64,000 nucleotides of DNA from Thermosediminibacter oceani DSM 16646 (GCF_000144645.1 NC_014377.1:248001-312000), one strand, 5' to 3'. Counted from the stretch's first letter, positions 55,145 to 64,000 are shown. Program-made: numbers and translations. Notes: generated from the letters alone by a model not told the origin.

Positions 55145-55852
55145 ATGCTGTTGGATAATTTCGCCTACAACAATAATTTCAGAAGCGTCCATCCGGGAGA
55201 AAAGCTGGCCTTCGGGCTTTTGATGATGTTCCTGGGCTTTATATCTGGCCCGATAGTGCACCTTGCGGTATTTGCGGTGATGACGGGCATTCTTGTACCG
55301 GGAGCGGGTATTCCTATCCGGTTTTATCTGAGGTCTTTGCTTATACCCCCTGTCTTTCTACTGCCGGGTGTTCTGGTGGTGGTGATCTCATCGGGGAGTT
55401 TTGATGAAGGTATGGTCCTTTTCTCCCGGTCCATGGCCCTTGTTTCCTGCTTTTATTTCATAGCGATGACCACCCCGGTTCCGGATATCTTGATGCTGAT
55501 GCATAGGCTCCGGGTGCCCGACCTTTTTATCGAGCTTTCGCTTCTAACGTACAGGTACCTATTTGTGCTTCTCGATGCAGCTTCGCGGATCCACGTATCC
55601 CAGAACTCCCGGCTGGGGTATGCATACTGCGGCCGGGGGTTGAAGTCTATGGCCATGCTGGCGTCGAGTCTTCTTATAAAATCCCTGAAAACCGCCGATG
55701 AACTCCGCATTTCGCTGGAAGCCCGGGGTTACGACGGCAAATTGAGGGTGCTGGATCACCGGGAATACCGCATCAGCTCACGCAATATCGCGGTGATCCT
55801 GACTTTAACATTGCTGCTGGTTCTGCTGGTATTGGGAAAGAGGATTGAATAA
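55145..55852 (+). CDS. cbiQ: cobalt ECF transporter T component CbiQ
   Basis: A 235-residue transmembrane EcfT-family protein. The two coupling-helix motifs with A-R-G are visible as YCGRGLKSM and SLEARGYDGK, which contact the ATPase. It follows cbiN after one base and overlaps nothing; cbiO begins one base behind its stop. Confidence 0.94.
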   Translation: MLLDNFAYNNNFRSVHPGEKLAFGLLMMFLGFISGPIVHLAVFAVMTGILVPGAGIPIRFYLRSLLIPPVFLLPGVLVVVISSGSFDEGMVLFSRSMALVSCFYFIAMTTPVPDILMLMHRLRVPDLFIELSLLTYRYLFVLLDAASRIHVSQNSRLGYAYCGRGLKSMAMLASSLLIKSLKTADELRISLEARGYDGKLRVLDHREYRISSRNIAVILTLTLLLVLLVLGKRIE

Positions 55853-55853
55853 G

Positions 55854-56687
55854 ATGAGCAATTATTTACTTGAAGTTCAGGAGGTCTATTTCGAATACCC
55901 AGGGGGGATACGGGCCTTAAACGGCGTTTCGCTGGCCGTGGAAAGGGGCAAGAAAGTAGCTTTCCTCGGTCCCAACGGTGCCGGAAAATCCACTCTGTTT
56001 TTGCACTTCAACGGGATTTTAAGACCCAAAAAGGGCAGGATCCTGTACGACGGGCAGGAACTGGTCTACAACCGCTCCTTTCTCAGGGAAATCAGGAGAA
56101 AGGTAGGGATTGTCTTCCAGGACCCGGACGCCCAGCTGTTCGCCGGTACAGTCTTCCAGGAAGTCTCCTTCGGGCCCATGAACCTGAACCTGCCGTCCAA
56201 AGATGTGAGGGAAAGGGTGGAATCCGCCCTTTCGGCCATGGGAATAAGGGAGCTGATGGACAGGCCGGTGCACCTCCTGAGCTACGGCCAGAAAAAGCGG
56301 GTATCCATAGCCGACGTGCTGGCCATGGACCCGGAGGTGGTGGTGTTCGACGAGCCCACTGCTTACCTGGACCCGCGGCACGCCGGGGAATTGGTGGAAA
56401 TGCTGGACGGGCTCCACGCGGAGGGCAGGCAGGTGATCCTGTCCACCCATGATGTGGACCTGGCCTACTCCTGGGCCGATCAAATTTTCGTTATGAAGGA
56501 CGGCAGGGTGATTGGAGGGGGAAGTCCCGAGGAAGTGTTCATGGACGATGAACTGCTAAAAAGAGCCGACCTGAAAAAGCCCCTGCTGGTGGAGGTTAGC
56601 GACGCTCTCCGGCAAATGGGGCTTTTGGACGGCCGCTTTCCCAAAAATGCTCGGGACCTTCTGGAGTGCTTGAGAGAGGGGAGATAA
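55854..56687 (+). CDS. cbiO: cobalt ECF transporter ATPase CbiO
   Basis: A 277-residue ABC ATPase: Walker A GPNGAGKST, Q-loop VFQDPDAQLF, signature LSYGQKKRVSIA, Walker B VVVFDEPTAYLDP, H-loop STHD. Completes the CbiMNQO cobalt importer. ATG 55854 chosen over a longer frame that overlaps the cbiQ stop. Confidence 0.95.
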   Translation: MSNYLLEVQEVYFEYPGGIRALNGVSLAVERGKKVAFLGPNGAGKSTLFLHFNGILRPKKGRILYDGQELVYNRSFLREIRRKVGIVFQDPDAQLFAGTVFQEVSFGPMNLNLPSKDVRERVESALSAMGIRELMDRPVHLLSYGQKKRVSIADVLAMDPEVVVFDEPTAYLDPRHAGELVEMLDGLHAEGRQVILSTHDVDLAYSWADQIFVMKDGRVIGGGSPEEVFMDDELLKRADLKKPLLVEVSDALRQMGLLDGRFPKNARDLLECLREGR

Positions 56688-56689
56688 TT

Positions 56690-58087
56690 TTGGCGAGAGG
56701 GATAATGATAGCGGGTACCCACAGCGGCTCGGGCAAGACCACCGTGAGCCTGGGTCTCATGGGTGCCATGGCCAAGAGGCACAAGGTTATACCCTTCAAG
56801 GTGGGGCCGGATTACATAGACACCGCCTACCACCGTTTCGCCTGCGGTAATCACTCTTACAACCTGGACGCCTTCCTGCTGGGGGAGGAAAGGCTTAAAG
56901 CCCTTTATGCGGAAAAGGCGGAGTGCGGTGAACTGGCGATAGCGGAAGGGGTTATGGGTTTTTTCGACGGCATGGACTCCACCGGCTTCGGCAGCAGCGC
57001 CCATGTGGCAGGGCTGCTTTCCCTTCCTGTAATCCTGGTCGTCGACGCGTCGGGCATGGCCCGCAGCGTATCGGCCATGGTAAAGGGGTTCAGGGATTTC
57101 GATCCGGGCGTTAGAATAGCCGGGGTGATACTGAACAGGGTCGGAGGAGAGAGGCATTACGCCCTTTTGAAGGAATGTATAGAGAGGGATACGGGGATCC
57201 CGGCGGTTGGGTTTCTGCCGGAAGATCCGGAGATAGCCCTACCGGAACGGCACCTGGGGCTCGTCCCTGTCTGGGAAATGGAGGGACTAAAGGGGAAATT
57301 CGAAAGGCTCTTTTACCATATTGAAAGATGTGTAGACCTGGAAAAAATATGGAATATTTCCGCCGATGCAGGGAGAGTGGCATTTACGCTTCCTCAAGAA
57401 GAACCCGTCCTGGCAGGTGAGAAAGTGAGGATAGCCCTGGCCCTGGACGAAGCGTTCAACTTTTACTACAGGGGGGGCCTGGAACTGTTCGAGAATTTCG
57501 GGGCGGAGCTGGTACCCTTCAGCCCCCTAAAAGATTCGGCCCTGCCGGAAGGCGCTTCAGGAATTTATATCGGCGGTGGATTCCCGGAAATCTTCGCGGG
57601 GGAACTCAGCCGCAACCGCCCCATGCTGGAAGCCGTCAAAAAGGCCGTTCTTGCCGGAATGCCCGTATATGCCGAGTGCGGCGGATTGATGTACCTTTCC
57701 CGGGCGATTGTGGATAAGGAGGGCCGTTCCTTCCCGATGGTGGAGGCCTTCGATATGGAGGCTATCATGACCGGGAGACTTAGGCGCTTCGGTTATGCCC
57801 GGGCCACCGTCCTGAAGGACAACGTGCTGGCCGAACGCGGTACCGTGCTGTGCGGGCATGAGTTTCACCATTCGGAAGTCGTAGGGGTCGTTGAAGATAC
57901 CAGTTACCTGGTGGAAAAGCCCGGTGGCCGGGGACGGTGGAGGTGCGGCTTCGTCCGGAACAACTGCCTGGCAACCTACCTGCACATCGATTTTTACGCC
58001 TACCCGGAACTGGTGAGGAATTTCCTGAACCGGTGCCGCAGCTTTTGCGCATCCGCCTTAATAAACGAAGGGAGTGCTGACCGTTGA
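56690..58087 (+). CDS. cbiA: cobyrinate a,c-diamide synthase CbiA
   Basis: A 465-residue glutamine amidotransferase. The N-terminal DTBS-like ATPase has GTHSGSGKTTVSLGLM and DYIDTAYHRFACGNHSYNLDAF; the C-terminal class I GATase has the nucleophile cysteine in VYAECGGLMYLS and YIGGGFPE. It amidates the a and c side chains of cobyrinate. TTG 56690 behind AGGGGAG; the 5' end is two bases after cbiO. Confidence 0.95.
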   Translation: MARGIMIAGTHSGSGKTTVSLGLMGAMAKRHKVIPFKVGPDYIDTAYHRFACGNHSYNLDAFLLGEERLKALYAEKAECGELAIAEGVMGFFDGMDSTGFGSSAHVAGLLSLPVILVVDASGMARSVSAMVKGFRDFDPGVRIAGVILNRVGGERHYALLKECIERDTGIPAVGFLPEDPEIALPERHLGLVPVWEMEGLKGKFERLFYHIERCVDLEKIWNISADAGRVAFTLPQEEPVLAGEKVRIALALDEAFNFYYRGGLELFENFGAELVPFSPLKDSALPEGASGIYIGGGFPEIFAGELSRNRPMLEAVKKAVLAGMPVYAECGGLMYLSRAIVDKEGRSFPMVEAFDMEAIMTGRLRRFGYARATVLKDNVLAERGTVLCGHEFHHSEVVGVVEDTSYLVEKPGGRGRWRCGFVRNNCLATYLHIDFYAYPELVRNFLNRCRSFCASALINEGSADR

Positions 58088-58458
58088 AAGCTTTGCTCAT
58101 AATCGCTCACGGGAGCAGGGTTGACGATTCAGCTGGAGTCATGGAAAGGCTCGCCTCAAAGTTAAAGGGGATGGGAAGATACGACCTGGCTGAGGTGGCT
58201 TACGTCCAGTTCCAGCAGCCCGGCATCGGCGAGGCGGTGGCCCGGCTCGTTGAGCGCGGGGCAAAGGAGATAGTGGCCGTGCCCGCATTTCTATTCAGGG
58301 GTGTCCACGTGACCCGGGACATACCCGGCGAACTTAAGGTCTCCAAAGACGCCCACCCCGGGGTAAAGATTTTTCTGGCTGAGCCCATCGGCTATGATGA
58401 GAGGATATGCGAAATCCTGGCCGAAAGGGCGGCGGGGGAAGTCGTAGAAATCAGCTGA
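58084..58458 (+). CDS. cbiX: sirohydrochlorin cobaltochelatase, short CbiX
   Basis: A 124-residue single-domain chelatase (CbiX-S size). The metal-binding histidine is in IIAHGSRVDDSA, and the second in FLFRGVHVTRDIP. It inserts cobalt into sirohydrochlorin, the first committed step of the anaerobic route, probably as a dimer. TTG start overlaps the cbiA stop. Confidence 0.9.
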   Translation: MKALLIIAHGSRVDDSAGVMERLASKLKGMGRYDLAEVAYVQFQQPGIGEAVARLVERGAKEIVAVPAFLFRGVHVTRDIPGELKVSKDAHPGVKIFLAEPIGYDERICEILAERAAGEVVEIS

Positions 58459-58474
58459 ATCGGAGATGGTGTGT

Positions 58475-59125
58475 ATGGAGTATGTAAACTACATCAAGGA
58501 CCCGGAGGCTATAGAAAAAAAGAGCTTTGAAATTATCCGCAGCAGGATCGATGCCCGCCGGTTCAGCGATGGGGAGCTGGCGGTTGTACAGAGGGTGATC
58601 CATGCTACGGCGGATTTCGATTACGAGGAAATACTGGAATTTTCGCCCGATGCCGTTGAAAAGGGCTTGGCCGCGCTGAAGGCGGGATGCGGCATCGTGA
58701 CAGACACCAGGATGGCCCAGGCGGGAATTAACAGGAGGGCGCTCGAAGCCCTGGGGTGCCGCATCCTGTGTTACGTCGACGACCCGGAGGCCGTAGCCAT
58801 TGCCCGGGAGAGGGGTATAACCAGGTCGATGGCTGCTATGGAGTTGGCCTCGAAAGATCCGAAAAACCTGATATTCGCGATAGGAAACGCACCCACTGCC
58901 CTATTCAAGCTGGCAGAACTCATACAGGAAGGGAAAGTAAGGCCTTCTCTGGTGGTGGGAGTGCCGGTGGGCTTCGTGGGAGCTGCCGAATCAAAGGAAA
59001 CCCTTTTCCGGCTCCGGGTGCCCAGTATAATCACCCGCGGCCGGAAGGGCGGCACCACCGTTGCGGTTTCCATCGTCAATGCGCTGCTTTATGCGCTGGT
59101 GAAAGAAGGTCCCTGCGGTGGATAG
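58475..59125 (+). CDS. cbiC: cobalt-precorrin-8 methylmutase CbiC
   Basis: A 216-residue CbiC. The catalytic histidine is in VQRVIHATADFDY; other family signatures are GCGIVTDTRMAQAGIN and GNAPTALFKL. It moves the methyl group from C11 to C12 giving cobyrinate. ATG 58475 behind CGGAG at a nine-base distance; earlier starts at 58466 or 58469 lack spacing. Overlaps cbiD by eight bases. Confidence 0.95.
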   Translation: MEYVNYIKDPEAIEKKSFEIIRSRIDARRFSDGELAVVQRVIHATADFDYEEILEFSPDAVEKGLAALKAGCGIVTDTRMAQAGINRRALEALGCRILCYVDDPEAVAIARERGITRSMAAMELASKDPKNLIFAIGNAPTALFKLAELIQEGKVRPSLVVGVPVGFVGAAESKETLFRLRVPSIITRGRKGGTTVAVSIVNALLYALVKEGPCGG

Positions 59126-60215
59126 ATACGTATTGAAGAACGGAAAGAAGCTGCGCTGCGGATACACCACCGGTTCCTGCGCAGCCGCAGCTTCCAAGGC
59201 TGCCGTCGCCATGCTCTTCAACGGTGATATCCCTGGAACAGTCCAAATAGAAACTCCCGGCGGGGAGCTGCTCACCATCAAAATAGAGAGCGCCCAAAAG
59301 GGCCCCGACTGGGCCGTTTGCTGCGTGAGAAAGGACGGCGGCGACGATCCCGACGTGACCCACGGCCTCCTGGTTTGCGCCAAGGTCCGGAAAATCGATG
59401 GCGAGGGCATCCTGGTAGAAGCGGGAGAGGGCATCGGCACGGTCACCAAACCGGGACTTCCGGTGAAACCCGGAGAGCCTGCCATAAACCCGGTGCCCAT
59501 GGCGATGATAAAGAGGGAAGTTGCCAAGGTGCTGCCGGAAGGTTGCGGTGTGAGGCTGGTACTGAGCATCCCCGGGGGAGAAAAAGTGGCCGAAAAGACT
59601 TTCAACCCGAGGCTCGGCATAGTCGGCGGCCTTTCGATACTGGGAACCACTGGAATCGTGGAGCCCATGTCTTTGGAAAGCCTAAAGGAGACTCTTGCTC
59701 TTGAGCTTTCGGTGCTTTCCGCCCAGGGGATTAAGAATTTGGTGCTCACGCCGGGCAACTACGGCAAAAGTTATGCAATAAAAAGTGGGATCGATGAAAG
59801 TCTTATAGTCTCCTGCGGCAATTACCTGGGTTTTACCCTGGAAAAGGCCGTAGAAATGAAATTCGAAGAGGTACACCTGGTGGGGGATATCGGCAAACTC
59901 ATAAAGGTGGCCGCGGGGATCTTCAACACCGCCGGCCGCGTGGCCGACGCCCGGGCCGAGATAATGGCGGCCTACGCGGCTTATTTCGGTGCGGGTCCGG
60001 ATACGGTAAGAAAGGTACTGGCCTCGAACACCACCGAGGAGGCGATGGAGCTGATCGAGAAAAGCGGAATAAATTTGAGTGAATTCGCCGCTTTTGTGGC
60101 CGGGAGGGTGCGGGATAAATGCCTCTGGTATACCGGGGGCAAGATCGAGGTGTCCGTAGAGCTGATTTCCAATAAAAGGGGTTTGCTGGCTGCGGTGGGG
60201 GTCGAAAAATGGTAA
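59118..60215 (+). CDS. cbiD: cobalt-precorrin-5B C1-methyltransferase CbiD
   Basis: A 365-residue CbiD beginning with the conserved LRCGYTTGSCAAAASKAA. GDDPDVTHG, LGIVGGLSILGTTGIVEPMS and LTPGNYG are family motifs. It methylates C1 of the macrocycle with SAM. GTG start within cbiC. Confidence 0.95.
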   Translation: MDRYVLKNGKKLRCGYTTGSCAAAASKAAVAMLFNGDIPGTVQIETPGGELLTIKIESAQKGPDWAVCCVRKDGGDDPDVTHGLLVCAKVRKIDGEGILVEAGEGIGTVTKPGLPVKPGEPAINPVPMAMIKREVAKVLPEGCGVRLVLSIPGGEKVAEKTFNPRLGIVGGLSILGTTGIVEPMSLESLKETLALELSVLSAQGIKNLVLTPGNYGKSYAIKSGIDESLIVSCGNYLGFTLEKAVEMKFEEVHLVGDIGKLIKVAAGIFNTAGRVADARAEIMAAYAAYFGAGPDTVRKVLASNTTEEAMELIEKSGINLSEFAAFVAGRVRDKCLWYTGGKIEVSVELISNKRGLLAAVGVEKW

Positions 60216-60850
60216 GTGTAGTGGGCATAGGCCCCGGTGCACCGGAATATATCACACCGGCGGCGCTGAAAAGGATAAAAGAGGCCGAAGTGCTCGTGGG
60301 GGCGAAAAGGCACCTGAACCTTTTTAAAGACCTTGCGTGCAAGAAAATACCGCTGGAAGCCGGTTTGGACCTCGGGAAAGTTCTCAAAAGCCCCGGCAGG
60401 GTAGCTGTGATTGCGACGGGGGACCCCGGGATATACGGAATCCTGGACCTGGTATTGAAACACGTGAGCGAGGAAGAGGTGGATGTGATCCCGGGAATAA
60501 GTTCGGTACAGTACATGATGGCAAGGCTCAGGCTGCCGGCCAAAGATACGGCTGTGGTCAGCCTGCACGGGCGGGGAGGGGATATCGTTTCAGCGGTAAG
60601 AAATCACTCCACGGTGGTGGTCCTCACAGATCCCGTGAACAACCCCGTAAAGATAGCGCGGTTGCTTTTGGAGAACGGCATCCTGGACCGGGAGATTTAC
60701 GTCGGCCAAAACCTGTCCTACGAAAACGAGGCCATCGAAAAATACGGCGTAAAAGAACTGGCCGGGAGTACCGGGGAATTCGACATTAACGTGGTGGTGA
60801 TAAGGATTTGTGGGAATACGGAATCGGAATACCCGATGATCTCTTTTTGA
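60209..60850 (+). CDS. cbiE: precorrin C5-methyltransferase CbiE
   Basis: A 213-residue tetrapyrrole methylase with VVGIGPGAPEYITPAA at the N-terminus, the GDPG motif as ATGDPGIYGILD, and PGISSVQYMMARL. It methylates C5. Separate from CbiT here, unlike the CobL fusion. Overlaps cbiD and cbiT. Confidence 0.93.
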   Translation: MVSVVGIGPGAPEYITPAALKRIKEAEVLVGAKRHLNLFKDLACKKIPLEAGLDLGKVLKSPGRVAVIATGDPGIYGILDLVLKHVSEEEVDVIPGISSVQYMMARLRLPAKDTAVVSLHGRGGDIVSAVRNHSTVVVLTDPVNNPVKIARLLLENGILDREIYVGQNLSYENEAIEKYGVKELAGSTGEFDINVVVIRICGNTESEYPMISF

Positions 60851-61416
60851 GGGGGGATGTGCCCATGACCAAGGAAGAGACGAGGGTCATCTCCCTGGCC
60901 AAGATGAGGTTGAAAAAAAACTCTGTGGTCTGGGATATCGGCGCGGGGACGGGTTCCGTGTCCGTGGAGGCGGCGCTTTTCTGCAGCGAAGGTCGGGTTT
61001 TTGCCGTCGAGAAGGATAAGGCCGCCCTGGGCCTCATAGTCGAAAACGCCAGAAAATTCGGAGCAACCAACCTGGTGCCCGTTCCGGGAGAGGCACCGGA
61101 AGCTCTAGAAAACCTCCCGGACCCGGACAGGATTTTTATAGGAGGAACGGGCGAGAGGACGGCGGACGTGCTGAAAGCTGCGTCCTCGAGGCTGAAAAAA
61201 GACGGAGTGATGGTGATCAATGCCGTTACGGTGGAAACCGTATATGCAGCCACCGGGCTGCTGGAAGGGGAAGGTTTTGAATGGGATTTGCTGCTGGTAA
61301 ACATTGCCTCTTCCAGGAAGGCGGGCCAAAAGCACATGATGATAGCCCGAAATCCGGTCTTCATCATAACCGCAAGGCCGATGGGGCGGGACTTTGAAAA
61401 CGGGGAGTGCGCATAA
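60808..61416 (+). CDS. cbiT: cobalt-precorrin-7 C15-methyltransferase (decarboxylating) CbiT
   Basis: A class I SAM methyltransferase of about 202 residues. It opens with GIPDDLFLRGDVPMTKEETRVISLAKM, the CbiT signature, and has the SAM loop VWDIGAGTGSVSVEAAL. It decarboxylates the C12 side chain and methylates C15. TTG start lies 43 bases inside cbiE, so strong coupling is expected. Confidence 0.93.
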   Translation: MWEYGIGIPDDLFLRGDVPMTKEETRVISLAKMRLKKNSVVWDIGAGTGSVSVEAALFCSEGRVFAVEKDKAALGLIVENARKFGATNLVPVPGEAPEALENLPDPDRIFIGGTGERTADVLKAASSRLKKDGVMVINAVTVETVYAATGLLEGEGFEWDLLLVNIASSRKAGQKHMMIARNPVFIITARPMGRDFENGECA

Positions 61417-62105
61417 TGAAAACGAAATCAGCCGGTAAATTTTACGGAGTAGGCGTGGGGCCGGGTGACCCGGAACTCCTTACCCTCAGGGCGGTCCGGG
61501 TACTGGAAAAAGTTGATATAGTAATAGCCCCGAGCGCCGGGGGGGATAGTATCGCCTTCGAAATCGCAAAGCCGTACATAAAAGGGAAGCTGTTGAAGAT
61601 GCCCTTTGAAATGGGCGCCTGCGGCAGGGCGAGGCAGGAAGCGCTGGATAAAAACGCGGATCTAATAAGGCGCATGCTATTAGAAGGCAACGATACGGCC
61701 TTCATCACCCTGGGGGACCCCATGACCTACAGCACTTTTATATACATGACCGAAAGGTTGACGGATTTTGAAATAGAGGTAATTCCCGGAGTTACATCCT
61801 TTTCGGCGGCCGCAGCAAAACTTTTAATGCCCGTAGCCGAAGGGAGAAAGCCATTTGCGGTGGTGCCCGCGGGGGACCGGGAAATTCTGGAGAAGGCCCT
61901 GGAGAACTTTGACAACGTGGTTGTTATGAAGGTTTCATCGGATTACGGCGGCGTGCTGGACCTCTTGGAGCAAAAGGGTTTTCGCTCCGGCCTGGTGGTA
62001 AGGTGCGGGCACCGCGATGAAGTCGTCACCCTGGAGCCTGAAAAATACAGGGGACAAAAGATCGATTATTTGTCCGTCATAATCGGAAAGAAGGTGAAGC
62101 CATGA
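61416..62105 (+). CDS. cbiL: cobalt-factor II / precorrin-2 C20-methyltransferase CbiL
   Basis: A 229-residue tetrapyrrole methylase: FYGVGVGPGDPELLTLRAVR, ITLGDPMTYSTFIYM, VIPGVTSFSAAAA. Methylates C20. ATG overlaps the cbiT stop and follows GGGAG. Confidence 0.93.
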   Translation: MKTKSAGKFYGVGVGPGDPELLTLRAVRVLEKVDIVIAPSAGGDSIAFEIAKPYIKGKLLKMPFEMGACGRARQEALDKNADLIRRMLLEGNDTAFITLGDPMTYSTFIYMTERLTDFEIEVIPGVTSFSAAAAKLLMPVAEGRKPFAVVPAGDREILEKALENFDNVVVMKVSSDYGGVLDLLEQKGFRSGLVVRCGHRDEVVTLEPEKYRGQKIDYLSVIIGKKVKP

Positions 62106-62854
62106 TATATTTTATCGGAGCCGGCCCCGGCGATCCTGACCTCATCACGGTAAAGGGCGCAAATATCCTGGCATCCTGCGGTGTGGTCATATACGCCGGT
62201 TCCCTGGTAAACCCGGATGTCCTGCGGTATGCTAGGCGGGACGCCAGGGTTTACGACAGCTCGGGCATGAACCTGGAGGAAATAATAGATGTGATGAAAA
62301 GTGCCCACGGGGAAGGCCTTGATGTTGCCAGACTTCACACCGGCGACCCCTCCATATACAGCGCCGTCAGGGAGCAGGCGGAGATGCTCAAAAAGCTCGG
62401 CATACCCTTCGAGATAATACCGGGAGTCAGCTCCTTCACCGCTGCCGCCGCCGTACTTAAAAGTGAGCTCACGGTGCCCGGAGTGAGCCAGACGGTAATA
62501 ATAACCAGGGTTCCGGGCAGGACCCCCGTGCCCGAAAGAGAAAGGTTAAAAAGTCTTGCGGCCCACCGGGCCACCATGGCGGTGTTCCTGAGCGCCGACA
62601 GGATAAAAGATGTCGCCGATGAGCTCATACAATCGTACGGCCCGAAGACTCCGGTTGCCGTTGTGTACAGGGCCACCTGGGAGGACCAGAAAGTAGTCAG
62701 GGGCACCCTTGAAGATATAGCCGGAAAGGTGGAGGAAGAAGGTATAAAAAGGACCGCCGTCATCATAGTCGGCGAAGCCCTGGGCGACGCCTTCGAATTT
62801 TCGAAGCTGTACGATCCGTCCTTTTCCCACGGCTTCAGGAGTGGAACGCCTTGA
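62102..62854 (+). CDS. cbiF: cobalt-precorrin-4 C11-methyltransferase CbiF
   Basis: A 250-residue tetrapyrrole methylase: IYFIGAGPGDPDLITVKG, VIYAGSLVNPDVL, RLHTGDPSIYSAVREQ and the TVPGVSQTVIITR loop, which together mark CbiF/CobM. ATG overlaps the cbiL stop by four bases. Confidence 0.95.
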   Translation: MIYFIGAGPGDPDLITVKGANILASCGVVIYAGSLVNPDVLRYARRDARVYDSSGMNLEEIIDVMKSAHGEGLDVARLHTGDPSIYSAVREQAEMLKKLGIPFEIIPGVSSFTAAAAVLKSELTVPGVSQTVIITRVPGRTPVPERERLKSLAAHRATMAVFLSADRIKDVADELIQSYGPKTPVAVVYRATWEDQKVVRGTLEDIAGKVEEEGIKRTAVIIVGEALGDAFEFSKLYDPSFSHGFRSGTP

Positions 62855-63897
62855 AGACGGCGGTCATAGCGGTAACCGAAAGAGGGGCCGGGATCGCCCT
62901 GCGCCTCCGGGAAAGCCTGGGGAGCGATATTTACCTGCCTGAGAAGCTCATAAAAGCGGGAAGTCCCGGGACTTACCCGATAGAAGGCGATTTTATCGAA
63001 TTTGTACACGGCATCTTCCCTAAATACCGGGGCTTGATTTTTGTGACTGCGACCGGCATCGCCGTAAGGTCCATCGCCGGGGCGCTAAAAGGCAAGAGGC
63101 TTGACCCGGCGGTGGTGGTGCTGGACGAGAGGGCGAGGTTTGCGATAAGCCTTGTTTCGGGCCACCTGGGAGGTGCCAACGACCTGGCAAAGGCGGTGGC
63201 GAAGGCCACGGGGGCCGTACCGGTGATCACCACGGCAAGTGATCTAGCCGGCATCGAGACGCCCGACGTGACGGCGGCAAAGCTGGGACTTTATATAGAG
63301 AATTTTGAGGGCCTTAAAAGGGTAAGTTCGTGCCTGCTGCGGGGTGATAAGGTGGCTTACGTCCTGGAATCCGGTTATCCGGTGGACGCCATCGAAAGAC
63401 GTCATTTCGAGCAGAATGCGGTAATATGCGACAGGGTCCCCCGAGACGCCGCTGCCGCCGTATTCATAACCGACAAAAGGGTGAACCCGCCGGGGATACC
63501 GCACGTAATATTAAGGCCCCGAAGCCTGGTGCTCGGCATAGGAGCGAGAAAAGGGGCAAAGTACCCGGAGCTTTTGCGGCTCCTCTCCGAAGCTTTGGAC
63601 CAATTGAATCTATCGGTAACCGGTATAGGCCGTATAGCCACCGTTGACCTGAAGCGGGAGGAAGAGAGTATAAACGAGCTTTCCCGGAGCTTGAAAGTTC
63701 CGGTGGAGTTCTATACGGTAAAGAGGCTGCAGGAAGTGGAAAATAGATTTCCGCTCTCTGAATTTGTAAAACAGAGGATCGGCGTGGGAAGCGTCGCGAG
63801 GCCCTCTGCGTTTCTTGCGAGTAACGGTGGAGAGGAACTGGGGTACTTCCGGGGAGGGGGATTTACCCTCGCGATCTTCAGGAGGAGGATGAAATGA
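62851..63897 (+). CDS. cbiG: cobalt-precorrin-5A hydrolase CbiG
   Basis: A 348-residue CbiG with the N-terminal domain motif FVTATGIAVRSIAG, VLDERARFAISLVSGHLGGAN and a C-terminal CobE/GbiG domain (LVLGIGARKGAK, RIATVDLKREEESI). It opens the delta-lactone and releases acetaldehyde. TTG start overlaps cbiF. Confidence 0.95.
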   Translation: MKTAVIAVTERGAGIALRLRESLGSDIYLPEKLIKAGSPGTYPIEGDFIEFVHGIFPKYRGLIFVTATGIAVRSIAGALKGKRLDPAVVVLDERARFAISLVSGHLGGANDLAKAVAKATGAVPVITTASDLAGIETPDVTAAKLGLYIENFEGLKRVSSCLLRGDKVAYVLESGYPVDAIERRHFEQNAVICDRVPRDAAAAVFITDKRVNPPGIPHVILRPRSLVLGIGARKGAKYPELLRLLSEALDQLNLSVTGIGRIATVDLKREEESINELSRSLKVPVEFYTVKRLQEVENRFPLSEFVKQRIGVGSVARPSAFLASNGGEELGYFRGGGFTLAIFRRRMK

Positions 63898-64000
63898 GCT
63901 GGATAAAGGTGGTGGGCATCGGCCCCGGCAGTTCGGAAGACCTGACCTTTAGGGCCGCAAAAGCCTTAAAAGACTCCGATGTCGTAGTGGGATATACGAC
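63894..64000 (+). CDS. cbiH: start of precorrin-3B C17-methyltransferase CbiH (cut by window edge)
   Basis: ATG overlaps the cbiG stop; GGAGGAGG precedes it. The 35 visible codons read SWIKVVGIGPGSSEDLTFRAAKALKDSD and VVVGYT, the start of a CbiH/CobJ-type tetrapyrrole methylase. The operon clearly continues past the window. Confidence 0.88.
   Translation, partial: MSWIKVVGIGPGSSEDLTFRAAKALKDSDVVVGYT

Overview
This window looks like the chromosome of an anaerobic, probably thermophilic Firmicute (Clostridia, perhaps near Thermosediminibacter or Tepidanaerobacter). I infer that from the strong GGAGG ribosome-binding sites with frequent TTG and GTG starts, a CIRCE-controlled groESL, PRD-type PTS regulators, an anaerobic (cbi) cobalamin pathway and an FHA-FtsW-PBP trio. 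The genus guess is weak. I saw no rRNA, tRNA or CRISPR array.

Layout. 1-8.8 kb: a geranylgeranyl-reductase-like flavoprotein, a cell-wall trio (FHA protein, FtsW/RodA, class B PBP), a DMT exporter, an ABC-2 exporter whose permease carries a stop codon, an old yellow enzyme (NamA-like) and an AlkA-like DNA glycosylase. 8.9-11.9 kb: trpS, an ECF-type S component, then decayed livG and livF. 12-17.9 kb: an AT-rich island with a PRD activator and a lactose/cellobiose-type PTS (IIA, IIC, IIB) interleaved with a glycosylasparaginase-type Ntn hydrolase and CutC. This is a candidate uptake and cleavage system for a glycosyl-asparagine-like compound. 18-25.8 kb: a metallo-hydrolase, an MFS transporter and a molybdenum-cofactor operon (moeA, a moeA-PBP fusion, moaA, moaC, a MOSC-MogA fusion). 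26-28 kb: groES-groEL with promoter and CIRCE.

28.7-39.6 kb: an IS21-family element, small unknown proteins, a PhoB/PhoR-like two-component system followed by phased TAAC repeats in front of a TPR lipoprotein gene, a FemAB-like ligase overlapping an alanine-racemase-like gene, and an IS30 remnant. 39.6-40.3 kb: gene debris, including a short piece resembling comB. 40.4-51 kb: a LevR-like sigma-54 activator, a good -24/-12 promoter, a polyol dehydrogenase and a mannose-family PTS. That PTS has been broken three times: an IS110-family element between IIB and IIC, a frameshift in IIC, and a second IS21 copy inside IID with an 8-bp target duplication. The IS110 element has a structured leader that fits a bridge RNA.

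51-64 kb: comB, an MNT-type nucleotidyltransferase and an IS481-like element that landed a few bases upstream of the promoter of a cobalamin riboswitch. Behind the riboswitch and its terminator runs one long operon: cbiMNQO (cobalt import), then cbiA, cbiX, cbiC, cbiD, cbiE, cbiT, cbiL, cbiF, cbiG and the start of cbiH. Cobalt entry and most of the anaerobic corrin-ring pathway are therefore under one B12-sensing switch. Several genes carry single in-frame TAA codons or frameshifts, so either this strain is losing transport genes or the assembly has local errors.
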